From 3107 sp965216225 (GTDB lineage Bacteria; Pseudomonadota; Alphaproteobacteria; Rhodobacterales; Rhodobacteraceae), in contig CBDCFF010000033.1 in assembly GCA_965216225.1 (NCBI GenBank), forward strand, positions 62,001 through 126,000: a DNA stretch of 64,000 nucleotides. The letters run 5' to 3'. Position numbers and translations under genes: made by a program. Under the pieces are notes generated by a model, which ran no database searches, was not told where the DNA came from, and saw nothing but the letters and a program-made list of their open reading frames with translations. The first letter of the stretch is position 1; every line of letters begins with the position of its first letter. Positions 10,531 through 18,121 of this stretch are shown here, piece after piece.

Positions 10531-11363
10531 GGGTCAGGACTCATAGCCAGAATATGACGGTTGCAGCGATGTATATGGCGGATTTGAATACATGTGCGCA
10601 TCGGTCATAGCGCATCGCGATGCGCCTCCAATCCTTGAGTTTTGCGAACAGGTTTTCGACCTTGTGCCGCCTCTTGTAGGTTTCGGCGCAGTGGGGGATG
10701 GTTTTTTTGCGGTTTTTCTTTGAAGGGATGCAAACCTCAATCTTCTGATCTTCAATGATTTTTCGAACCTTTGCGCTGTCGCAGCCCCGATCCGCGATCA
10801 GAACCCTGGCCGCAGGCAGGTTGGGCAGCAAAACATCCGCACCCTTGAAGTCGCGACGCTGACCCGCCGTCAGATGCAGCCTGACAGGGCGACCCGCACC
10901 GTCTCCAACGACATGCAATTTCGTATTCAGCCCTCCCTTTGTACGCCCGATCAGGCGCGGCTCGGACCCCCCTTTTTGAGGCTGGACGCCGTGCGATGTG
11001 CTTTGAGATGGGTTGCGTCAATCATGAGGGTGTCGGCGTCCGGGCCAGGGGGGTTGGCCAATTCTTCGAAAATTCGTTCGAAAATACCTTTGCGGGACCA
11101 GCGCACAAACCGATTGTAGAGCGTTTTGTGAGGGCCGTATTCGACAGGCGCATCGCGCCAGCGTAGACCGTTGCGAATAATGAAAATAATACCACTCAGC
11201 ACACGACGGTCATCGACCCGGGGTTTGCCATGGGGCTTGGGAAAGAAGGGCTCAAGGCGCGCTGTTTGTGCCTCCGTCAGCCAGAAAAGATCGCTCATGT
11301 CACTACTCCGTTTTGCAGAACACTGATTCACACCTTCAAAACAAAGTCAATGGGTCCTGAGCC
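10531..11363 (-). mobile_element. IS5-family element (IS427-like group), apparently intact
   Basis: An 833-bp element with imperfect terminal inverted repeats (GGGTCAGGACTCAT at the left; GGCTCAGGACCCAT at the right, reading inward) and a TA on each side (10529-10530 and 11364-11365), as expected for this group. It contains two overlapping frames that form one transposase by frameshifting. It lies between rpsB and an IS481 remnant. Confidence 0.8.
10541..11298 (-). CDS. IS5-family transposase, two frames with probable -1 frameshift
   Basis: The first frame (11298 down to 10951) begins MSDLFWLTEAQTARLEPFFP and carries the DUF4096-type N-terminal part ending in LMIDATHLKAHRTASSLKKGG, which includes the first catalytic Asp. 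The second frame (ending at 10541) carries VLIADRGCDSAKV and RHKVENLFAKLKDWRRIAMRYD with the remaining catalytic residues. The switch lies at an A5G6 run on the coding strand (10967-10977), the usual slippery type in this group. The transposase is therefore likely functional as a fusion. Confidence 0.75.
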
Positions 11364-11416
11364 TAGTCCCGGCCTCTGGTGGATCGGGTTCAGGATGAAC
11401 CGATCTGGCTCAGAAG
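11364..11416 (-). mobile_element. IS481-type element (type A) end remnant
   Basis: About 45 bases closely match the 3' end of the transposase of the element at 32936-33741, in the same orientation. They are cut off on the left by the IS5 copy and on the right by IS66-1. Confidence 0.65.
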
Positions 11417-11461
11417 GTGACCGTTCGGTGAAGGAGCCTTGGCGTACTGCCGGTCGTCCCG

Positions 11462-11485
11462 GTTACGCTGCTGATGCAGCGTAAC
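11462..11485. terminator. Perfect 10-bp hairpin at the end of IS66-1 tnpC
   Basis: GTTACGCTGC and GCAGCGTAAC flank a TGAT loop. The hairpin overlaps the tnpC stop codon. It lacks a clear T-run, so it may protect or attenuate transcripts rather than act as a standard intrinsic terminator. Confidence 0.4.
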
Positions 11486-12980
11486 GCCAGGGCATCAGCT
11501 CGTCCAGCCGAGTGATCTTGTGATCCGCGATGCGGGCGAGAACCCATGTGAGCCAGGCTTGTGGATCGACTTTATCAAGCTTTGCCGTTTCGATCAGGGT
11601 GTAGGCGATGGCCATGGCTTTGCCACCGCCCTCGGAACCGGCGAACATCCAATTTTTGCGACCTGTGGCGACAGGTTTTATGGCGCGTTCGGCGATGTTG
11701 TTGTCCGCTTCCAGAAAGCCATGGTTCAAATAACCGCGTGCCTTTGGCAAACGACCAAGGGCATAACGGATCGCTTGGGCCAGAGGCGACTTGCCAGATA
11801 TATTTGGCAACTGCGCGTGTAACCAGGTCTCAAGTTCATCGAAGATCGGTTTTGCCTTTTCCTGACGGATGGCAACGCGCTCTTCAGACGGTTTGCCACG
11901 CGCCTCTTTCTCGACGGCATAGAGTTCCGCGGTCCGGCGGAGGGCTTCTTCGGCAATCGATGAGCCTTGCGCGGCAAAGATGTCTACAAACTTGCGTCTG
12001 ACGTGCGCCAAACAAGCCATCTCCTGGGCCTTGTCCTCACCGAATACCCCGTTGAAGCCGGAATACCCGTCCGCATGGACCCAGCCTTTGTAGCCGGAGA
12101 GATGTGAGACGGGATGTTCGCCCTTGCGATCAATCGTGAACTGATACCACGCGCAGGGCGGTGATGATCCAGACCATGGTCGTTCATCGCGAACATAGGT
12201 CCAGACACGGGCGGTCCTGGTCTTCTTGTTGCCGGGGGCCTGCATTTTAACAGGCGTATCATCAGCGAAGATGGCCGCGCCTCGGCGGACCATTCGGCCA
12301 ATGGTGTCAGCCGGAGGTTCCAGAAGCGCGGTGGAGCCGCCAACCCAATTGGTCAGAGTTGATCGATCAAGATCAACGCCTTCACGGGCGTATATTTGCG
12401 ACTGACGGTAGAGCGGCAGGTGGTCCGCGTATTTGCTGACCAACACGTGCGCCGGCAGCCCCGGTCCCGGGCGGCCACGTTCGATCGGGCGCGATGGCAG
12501 CGGCGATTGGACAATGGCCTCGCAACAGGAACAGGCCATACGCGGACGCACGATCCGGTTCACGACAAAACGCCCCGGTTTGTATTCCAACTCCTCGGTC
12601 ACGTCCTCACCGAGCCTCTTCAACGCCCCACCGCAACGTCGGCAGTCCTCGCCCGGCGACAAGACCTCTTCGTGCCGGTCCAGATGATCGGGCAAGGGCT
12701 TGCGGCTGTGCCGGCGGGCCGGTTTGTCCGTTTCAGGCGTTGGAGCAGGCGCCGCCTGTTCTCCAGCGGCTTCGGCAATCGCCTCATCTTCCCGGAAGAC
12801 CAGATTGAGCTGGTAGAGGCTTTCTGATTTCGATCCAAACCGGTGCCGGTCATGCCCCGCCAGTTGGTGTTGGAGTTGTTCCACCTTCAGGGTCAGCGCC
12901 TTGACTTCATCGGCCGGAAGCCGGTTCACTGCCCGCAGTTCCGCAGGATCATCCGGGGCTATGTCGAGGTCCTTCAGCAT
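11463..12980 (-). CDS. tnpC: IS66 transposase TnpC, copy 1
   Basis: The 505-residue DDE transposase of IS66-1. In order it has an N-terminal coiled-coil/leucine-rich part, the Arg-rich segment, a CRRCGG zinc-binding region (about residues 115-130), and the catalytic core with IFADDTPVKM, HADGYSGFNG and the late NNIAERAIKP that supplies the Glu. The C-terminal DUF4372-like/IS66_C segment ends WRYAASAA. Length and motifs are complete. The start MLKDLDIAPDDPAELRAVN is the family's usual one and overlaps the end of tnpB. Confidence 0.9.
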   Translation of the reverse strand: MLKDLDIAPDDPAELRAVNRLPADEVKALTLKVEQLQHQLAGHDRHRFGSKSESLYQLNLVFREDEAIAEAAGEQAAPAPTPETDKPARRHSRKPLPDHLDRHEEVLSPGEDCRRCGGALKRLGEDVTEELEYKPGRFVVNRIVRPRMACSCCEAIVQSPLPSRPIERGRPGPGLPAHVLVSKYADHLPLYRQSQIYAREGVDLDRSTLTNWVGGSTALLEPPADTIGRMVRRGAAIFADDTPVKMQAPGNKKTRTARVWTYVRDERPWSGSSPPCAWYQFTIDRKGEHPVSHLSGYKGWVHADGYSGFNGVFGEDKAQEMACLAHVRRKFVDIFAAQGSSIAEEALRRTAELYAVEKEARGKPSEERVAIRQEKAKPIFDELETWLHAQLPNISGKSPLAQAIRYALGRLPKARGYLNHGFLEADNNIAERAIKPVATGRKNWMFAGSEGGGKAMAIAYTLIETAKLDKVDPQAWLTWVLARIADHKITRLDELMPWRYAASAA

Positions 12981-13398
12981 CGCCGATCCTATACCGGATC
13001 AGCATTCCGGGGTGAACCCCGAAAGCGCGCAAAGCCTCGTATTCATTGACCTGTCCTACGCTCAACGGTCTCCAGGTTTTACGGGGCATCCGCCAGTCAA
13101 TCCCCTCCAACAGCATTGAGAGCTGCGCGGGTGTGACGCTGATCTTGCCGTCCTTTGCAGCGGGCCAGACAAACCGCCCTTTCTCCAACCGCTTCGAAAA
13201 CAGGCACGCGCCCTGGCAATCCCACCAGATGATCTTCAACAGATCGCCGCGCCGACCCCGGAACACGAACAGGTGGCCGGAATACGGGTCTTCGGCCAAA
13301 ACCTTCTCGGCCTGGGCCGCCAGCGTAGTGAACCCTCGCCGCATGTCCGTGACACCCGCCGACAGCCACACCCGCGTGTTGCCCGGCACCGGGATCAA
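12949..13398 (-). CDS. tnpB: IS66 accessory protein TnpB, copy 1
   Basis: IS66 Orf2-like protein required for transposition. The core MIPVPGNTRVWLSAGVTDMRRG to LLEGIDWRMPRKTWRPL matches the usual 115-residue form. Here the frame runs on to 149 residues and overlaps the start of tnpC by about 30 bases. ATGA-type overlap with tnpA upstream (13395-13398). Confidence 0.9.
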   Translation of the reverse strand: MIPVPGNTRVWLSAGVTDMRRGFTTLAAQAEKVLAEDPYSGHLFVFRGRRGDLLKIIWWDCQGACLFSKRLEKGRFVWPAAKDGKISVTPAQLSMLLEGIDWRMPRKTWRPLSVGQVNEYEALRAFGVHPGMLIRYRIGDAEGPRHSPG

Positions 13399-13763
13399 GA
13401 CATCAGCCCCTTCAGCAGCCGCGCCAGCACATCAGGATCGAACCCACCCCCGGCGCTGATCCGGTGACCGCCAGCCAACTCAATCTCGATACCGCCACCG
13501 AAGGCGACGGGACCGGATGGCTGCGCCGGGACCGGATGTGAAGCAGCCGGAGAAATCTCAACCGGCAGAAACACAGATCCAGCTACGACCTCGGTGAAAT
13601 CCGGCGCAAAACGCGGGTCCTTCAGCCATTTGAAGATCAGATTGGCGTTCATCGCGTAGCGCCGCGCAACCTGAGCCACGGAAACACCCGGCGCGGCACT
13701 CTGCAGGCAGATCGAACGCTTCTCGTCGTCCCACCAAATTCGCTTCTTGCGCCTGCCAGCCAT
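13395..13763 (-). CDS. tnpA: IS66 TnpA (HTH protein), copy 1
   Basis: Small helix-turn-helix protein of IS66, beginning MAGRRKKRIWWDDEKRSICLQ with the HTH in GVSVAQVARRYAMNANLIFKWLKD. The start at 13763 is chosen by comparison with the copy at 40509-40871 (MAVKQKKRRWPDDEKRS); an ATG 21 bases further upstream is possible. First gene of the tnpABC operon. Confidence 0.85.
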   Translation of the reverse strand: MAGRRKKRIWWDDEKRSICLQSAAPGVSVAQVARRYAMNANLIFKWLKDPRFAPDFTEVVAGSVFLPVEISPAASHPVPAQPSGPVAFGGGIEIELAGGHRISAGGGFDPDVLARLLKGLMS

Positions 13764-13848
13764 AGAGTGCCTCATGGTGTCCACTATCGATGGTGGACAC
13801 TATCGGCTCCTCCGCCCCCGCGTTAGGTCGGCTTCAACGGACGCTCAC

Positions 13849-14230
13849 GCCTCACCTGACGCGGTCGGCGTTGCATCGCTGCCTTCAGCGGCACGGCATC
13901 TCGCGCCTGCCTGAGGTCGAGGGCGACAAACCGCAGCGCCGGCGGTTCAAACGTTACCCTGTCGGCTTCTTCCACATCGACATTGCCGAAGTTCAGACCA
14001 CCGGGGGCAAGCTCTGTCTCTTCGTCGGCATCGAGCGCACCAGCAAGTTCGCCGTCGCCCAACTCGTGGACAAGGCCGACAGGCGCACCGCGTGGGAGTT
14101 CCTGCAGCACATGCTCGAAGCCGTGCCCTGCCAGGACCACACCATTCTCACTGACAATGGCATCCAGTTCGCCGAGCGGCCCCGGAACCGCAACACGATC
14201 TGTTCCCGGCCAATGCGCTTCGACGTGGAT
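13849..14230 (+). pseudogene. IS481-family transposase fragment (type A)
   Basis: Internal fragment of an integrase-core transposase: HLTRSALHRCLQRHGISRLPEV, then FFHIDIAEVQTTGGK and HTILTDNGIQFAERP with two of the three catalytic acidic residues. It is nearly identical to the copy at 32936-33741. The 5' end is cut by IS66-1 and the 3' end jumps at about 14230 into a different IS481-type element. Confidence 0.85.
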
Positions 14231-14984
14231 CTGTCGCGGTTTGATGCCGCTCGACGACCTGCTCGCCGTGGTCCGCGAGTTTCTCAACCCGAACGTCTCG
14301 CGCTCCGGGCTGGATTGATGCCTGCGCCGATGCCTGCGTCGGCATGGGGTCGGCTCCCTCCGTGACCTGAAGCCGAAGGTGGCGAAGCCCGCGCACAAGC
14401 CTTTCAAGGCATACGAGCCCGGCTACATCCACATCGACGTGAAATACCTGCCGCAGATGGCCGATGAGGAGAAGCGCCGGTATCCGTTCGTCGCGATCGA
14501 CCGCGCCACCCGCCGGGTCTTCGTGCGCATCTACCCAGTGAAGACTGCGGCCAACGCCCGCCGGTTCCTGCGCGATCTGGAGCGCGCCGCCCCGATGCGG
14601 ATCACCCGCGTGCTGACGGACAATGGCAAGGAGTTCACCGACAGGCTCTTCGGCCTTCGCCGCCGCGCCGCGACCGGCAATCACGAGTTCGACCGCCTCT
14701 GCGCCGGGTTCGGGATCGAGCATCGCCTGGCCCCACCGATGCGGCCGCAGACCAACGGCATGGTCGAGCGGTTCAACGGTCGGATCGAGGACGTGCTCCA
14801 GAGCCACCGTTTCCGCAGCGGCGAGGACCTCGAACAGACGCTTCTCCGCTACGTCCGCCTCTACAACGGCCAGCTGCCGCAATCCGTTCTGAAAGGCCGC
14901 ACGCCAATCGATGCGCTCAAGGAGCTGGCATCAAGAAAAGCCCGAACTCTTCAGAAAGCAGACATACAATCACATGGGATGTGA
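14231..14984 (+). pseudogene. IS481-family transposase fragment (type B)
   Basis: This matches the C-terminal two thirds of the type B transposase at 47232-48123. An early part (LDDLLAVVREFLNPNVSRSGLD) is interrupted by an in-frame stop near 14318. Then a 201-codon open segment (14379-14984) carries YIHIDVKYLPQMAD, TRVLTDNGKEFTDRLFG and MVERFNGRIEDVLQ, the three catalytic regions. The N-terminal helix-turn-helix is missing. The element end is near 14981 (GGGATGTGACA). Confidence 0.8.
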
Positions 14985-15222
14985 CAGCAGCGGGGTCCCG
15001 CCACGCCCTTCCCTTGCCTCAAGCGCCGCGCCCGCGTCCAGCAGCGCGCGGATCGCCTCCGGGGTGCCATATCCCGCAGCCAGATGCAGCGCCACCCCCG
15101 TCCCTTGCTCCGACATCCGCGCCCGCAGCGAGGCAGGCGCGGACCTGCTCCGCCGTCGCTGCCTCGAAGAACGCCCCGGTGTTGAAGTTGTCGCAATCCT
15201 GCGCCGCTGTCTTCGTGGTCAT
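14984..15222 (-). pseudogene. Ankyrin-repeat protein, frameshifted and truncated
   Basis: The N-terminus MTTKTAAQDCDNFNTGAFFE with AATAEQVRACLAAGADVGAR is a clear ankyrin helix pair. The next repeat (ALHLAAGYGTPEAIRALLDAGA) is in a different frame, so a frameshift separates the two. The sequence then stops at the IS481 end. Start near 15222. Originally probably a small ankyrin-repeat protein, of unknown partner. Confidence 0.65.
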
Positions 15223-15259
15223 GGTCTGAACTTCTGCGCGTGGGGGGGAATGTCCGGGG

Positions 15260-15805
15260 TCATTTCGGCAGCGGGCCGATCATCATGATCATCTGGCGGC
15301 CTTCGAGCCTCGGTATGTTTTCGACCTTGCCGATTTCCCCGGTATCGTCCGCCACACGTTTCAGCAATTGCCTGCCCAGATCCTGGTGGGCCATTTCGCG
15401 GCCACGAAAGCGCAGCGACACTTTCACCTTGTCGCCGCTTTCAAGGAACTTCCGCACGTTGCGCAACTTGACCTCATAATCATGGGTGTCGGTATTGGGG
15501 CGGAACTTGATTTCCTTGATCTCGATGATCTTCTGCTTTCTGCGGGCTTCGGATTCGCGCTTTTGCTGTTCGTATTTGAACTTGCCGTAATCCATCACCT
15601 TGCAGACCGGCGGGTCTGCGTTAGGGCTGATTTCAACAAGGTCGAGCCCGGCCTGTTCCGCCAGCTCCATTCCGCGTGACGGCGGCACAACGCCGACGTT
15701 TTCACCATCATGGCCAATCAGCCGGATTTCGGGGGATCGGATGCGATCATTGATACGGGGGCCTGTTTCACGCACCGGCGGAGCGTTGTGGGGTCTGCGG
15801 GCTAT
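15260..15805 (-). CDS. infC: Translation initiation factor IF-3, probable AUA start
   Basis: IF-3 binds the 30S subunit, prevents premature 50S joining and rejects non-canonical start codons. The N-terminal domain (ETGPRINDRIRSPEIRLIG), linker (YEQQKRESEARRKQKIIEIKEIKFRP) and C-terminal domain (KVKVSLRFRGREMAHQDLGR) are complete. Similarity to alphaproteobacterial IF-3 starts at ARRPHNAPP. The codon just before is ATA (15803-15805) with a good AAGGA eight bases upstream, while the nearest in-frame ATG lies 39 codons further out in unconserved sequence. This gives 181 residues. Non-canonical infC starts (AUU in E. coli) serve autoregulation by IF-3 itself. Confidence 0.93.
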   Translation of the reverse strand: MARRPHNAPPVRETGPRINDRIRSPEIRLIGHDGENVGVVPPSRGMELAEQAGLDLVEISPNADPPVCKVMDYGKFKYEQQKRESEARRKQKIIEIKEIKFRPNTDTHDYEVKLRNVRKFLESGDKVKVSLRFRGREMAHQDLGRQLLKRVADDTGEIGKVENIPRLEGRQMIMMIGPLPK

Positions 15806-16018
15806 GGCTTTGTTCCTTCGACAACAAACGGGATTCCGCGTGAAAATAGACGGGGGCAGAGGGGCTTTCAAGCCGTGTTCGGCGAAAGATGGAAAATGTA
15901 TTGCCGGTTTTTCAATGGGCATCCCGCTTTTCGCCCGATTCCGGCATGATTACCGGGACCGGCGCGGCGGGATATTTCCTGTTGCCGGGCGAATGGCTGC
16001 ATGATCCGGGTTGGCCAT

Positions 16019-16861
16019 TCAGACCCCGTCACCGACAAACGCCTTTTCGACCACGAACTCCGCCGGGTCGGAATTGGCCCCTTCGCGCAGGCCGGATTTT
16101 TCCAGTATGGCTTTTATGTCGTTGTTGAAAGAAAGCGAGCCACAGACCATGGCGCGGTCGGTTTCCGGGCTGAGCGGCGGTATGCCCAGATCCTCGAAAA
16201 GCCGGCCCGAAGTGATCAGATCGGTGATCCGGCCCATTTTGGGGCTCTGTTGCCGGGTGGTGGTCGGATAGTAGCGGATGCTGGCAAGATTTTCCGCGCC
16301 CAGCAGTTCGCGCATCAGGTCATCCTGCTTCAGGTCTTCGATGAGCCTGCGGCCATATTCCAGTTCCGCCACCTCGCGGCAGGTATGGGTGATGATGACT
16401 TCATCGTAGCCTTCATATGTCTGCGGCTCGCGCAGGAGCGATGCGAAGGGCGCAAAGCCCGTGCCGGTGGAGAAGAAGTAGATGCGTCTGCCGGGCAGCA
16501 GGGCGTCATGCACCAGCGTGCCCACCGGTTTCGGGCGCAGGATGACCTCATCCCCCGCCTTTATGTGCTGGAGTCTCGATGTCAGCGGGCCATCGGGCGC
16601 CTTGATCGAGTAGAACTCCAGTTCGTCATCCCAGGCCGGGCTGGCGATGGAATAGGCGCGCAGGAGCGGGCGGCCATTGTCGCCCATCAGGCCGAGCATG
16701 ACGAACTCTCCCGAGCGGAAGCGCAAGGATGGCGGGCGGCTGACCCGGAAGGAAAACAGGCGGTCGGTCCAGTGCCTGACCCTGATGACCGTCTGCGCGT
16801 CGGGCAGGGTGGGCACGGCTTTGGCGGTTGCTCTCCGATCCACGATCATTCGCTCATTCAT
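16019..16861 (-). CDS. fpr: Ferredoxin--NADP reductase
   Basis: FAD-dependent oxidoreductase that passes electrons between NADPH and ferredoxin or flavodoxin. The FAD-binding domain has RAYSIASP. The NADP domain has FFSTGTGFAPFASLLRE, and the C-terminus (ends EFVVEKAFVGDGV) is of the bacterial subclass. It is 280 residues from the ATG at 16861; Met5 is an alternative. Its start overlaps the end of the DUF934 gene by eight bases, so it is the last gene of the cys operon and probably supplies electrons for sulfite reduction. Confidence 0.93.
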   Translation of the reverse strand: MNERMIVDRRATAKAVPTLPDAQTVIRVRHWTDRLFSFRVSRPPSLRFRSGEFVMLGLMGDNGRPLLRAYSIASPAWDDELEFYSIKAPDGPLTSRLQHIKAGDEVILRPKPVGTLVHDALLPGRRIYFFSTGTGFAPFASLLREPQTYEGYDEVIITHTCREVAELEYGRRLIEDLKQDDLMRELLGAENLASIRYYPTTTRQQSPKMGRITDLITSGRLFEDLGIPPLSPETDRAMVCGSLSFNNDIKAILEKSGLREGANSDPAEFVVEKAFVGDGV

Positions 16862-17369
16862 TGCACATCGCGGGGATTGGTCCCGCCCCTCTTTCCTGCT
16901 GCATATATGAGGTTCCGGCGGCGGGGTCCAGACGCGCCGGCCCCGCAGGTGTGCAGGTGCGCAGGCGCGCCTGATAGTCATGGTCGCGCCAGTTTGCCCG
17001 GAACCGCCACTGATCCTCCGGCTGACGGGCGGCGAGGGCATCGTCGATTTCGACCTCGTCGAAACCGGCGCGCCGCGCCATCGCGTACTGATCGGCGATC
17101 ACATGGCCCTTGGCGCGCAGGCGGCCCCGAAAGCCCATCAGGCGCAGGCGGCGCGCGATGGTAAAGCCGCGGCCATCGGCGGAATTGGGAAAATCGACGC
17201 GGATCATGCGGATTTCGTCAAGCCGCCCGGCGATTGCCTCGGGGTCCGCATCCGATGGCAGGTCCACGGCCATGGCCGGCGGCGCGTTTGCCGGAAGCTC
17301 TTGCAGGGACCGGAAGCCGTGCGTCCAGTCATCGGACCCAAAGCCGGTGTCCTTCACGATCACGCTCAT
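16854..17369 (-). CDS. DUF934 family protein of the sulfate assimilation operon
   Basis: A 171-residue protein starting MSVIVKDTGFGSDDWTHGF. The DUF934 core is LPSDADPEAIAGRLDEIRMIRVDFPNSADGRGFTIARRLR followed by GFRGRLRAKGHVIADQY. Members are found next to cysH/cysI across proteobacteria and are thought to help sulfite reductase, but the biochemistry is not established. It overlaps cysH by four bases (ATGA) and fpr by eight. Confident family call, unknown mechanism. Confidence 0.88.
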   Translation of the reverse strand: MSVIVKDTGFGSDDWTHGFRSLQELPANAPPAMAVDLPSDADPEAIAGRLDEIRMIRVDFPNSADGRGFTIARRLRLMGFRGRLRAKGHVIADQYAMARRAGFDEVEIDDALAARQPEDQWRFRANWRDHDYQARLRTCTPAGPARLDPAAGTSYMQQERGAGPIPAMCNE

Positions 17370-18121
17370 GACGACAATCCTTCTGCAACCGGCCCACGGA
17401 CGGCCTTGCCGCCGGTAAAGTGGATGCCGCATTCTGTCCTGTCTTCGCCGCGCCAGCGCCCGGCGCGGGGGTCTTCGCCCCTTGCCACCTTGCTGGTGCA
17501 GGGCCTGCATCCGATGGACGGGTATCCCCTGGCCACCAGCGGGTGCCGGGGCAGGCGGTTTTCTTCGATATATTCCAGCAGGTTTTCCGGTGTCCAGTGG
17601 GCAAGCGGATTGATCTTGATCCGCTCGTCGCCTTCGGGTTCAAAAAATTCCAGCCTCGCGCGGGTGTCGGACTGATAGCGCTTGCGCCCGGTGATCCAGG
17701 CATCAAATCCATGCAGCGCGTATTGCAGCGGCACCGTCTTGCGCAGGTGGCAGCAGGCACCCCGGTCGGAAAACCGCAGCGCGCCACAAGGGTCGCCGCT
17801 GGCGATCTGGCGGGGCGAGGGCGTGATCCGCCGCACATCCGTCAGGCCCAGCCGTTCCGACAGGCCGATCTGGTAATCCAGCGTTTCCCGAAACAGCAGA
17901 TGCGTGTCCAGAAAGATCACCGGCGTGGTGCGATCCATGACCGACACCATGTGCAGGAGCACGACAGACTCCGCCCCGAAACCGGAGACTAGCGCGACCC
18001 GCCCGATCTGCGAATCGGTCAGGGCGCGTTCCAGAACCGAGGTCGCCCCGTGGTGGCGGTAGCGATCATTCAGTTCCTTCGCGCGCCCGGCGACAGAGGG
18101 AAAGGGGGCCTCAAGCGGCAT
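17366..18121 (-). CDS. cysH: Adenylyl-sulfate (APS) reductase, thioredoxin-dependent
   Basis: Reduces activated sulfate to sulfite. The PP-loop-type N-terminal domain is followed by the cysteine pattern GACCHLRK and GCRPCT, which binds a [4Fe-4S] cluster and marks APS rather than PAPS as substrate. The catalytic C-terminal ECGIHF motif is intact. It is 251 residues from ATG 18121, overlapping the end of cysI by 11 bases. APS use is inferred from the cluster cysteines. Confidence 0.93.
   Translation of the reverse strand: MPLEAPFPSVAGRAKELNDRYRHHGATSVLERALTDSQIGRVALVSGFGAESVVLLHMVSVMDRTTPVIFLDTHLLFRETLDYQIGLSERLGLTDVRRITPSPRQIASGDPCGALRFSDRGACCHLRKTVPLQYALHGFDAWITGRKRYQSDTRARLEFFEPEGDERIKINPLAHWTPENLLEYIEENRLPRHPLVARGYPSIGCRPCTSKVARGEDPRAGRWRGEDRTECGIHFTGGKAVRGPVAEGLSS

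Larger units (their letters stand above)
11417..13848 (-). mobile_element. IS66-family element, copy 1
   Basis: Ends are recognised from inverted repeats (GTGACCGTTCGGTGAAG at the left; GTGAGCGTCCGTTGAAG reading in from the right). It contains the full tnpA-tnpB-tnpC set. Both flanks are IS481-type A sequence but in opposite orientation, and no 8-bp duplication is seen, so a rearrangement followed or accompanied insertion. Confidence 0.8.
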
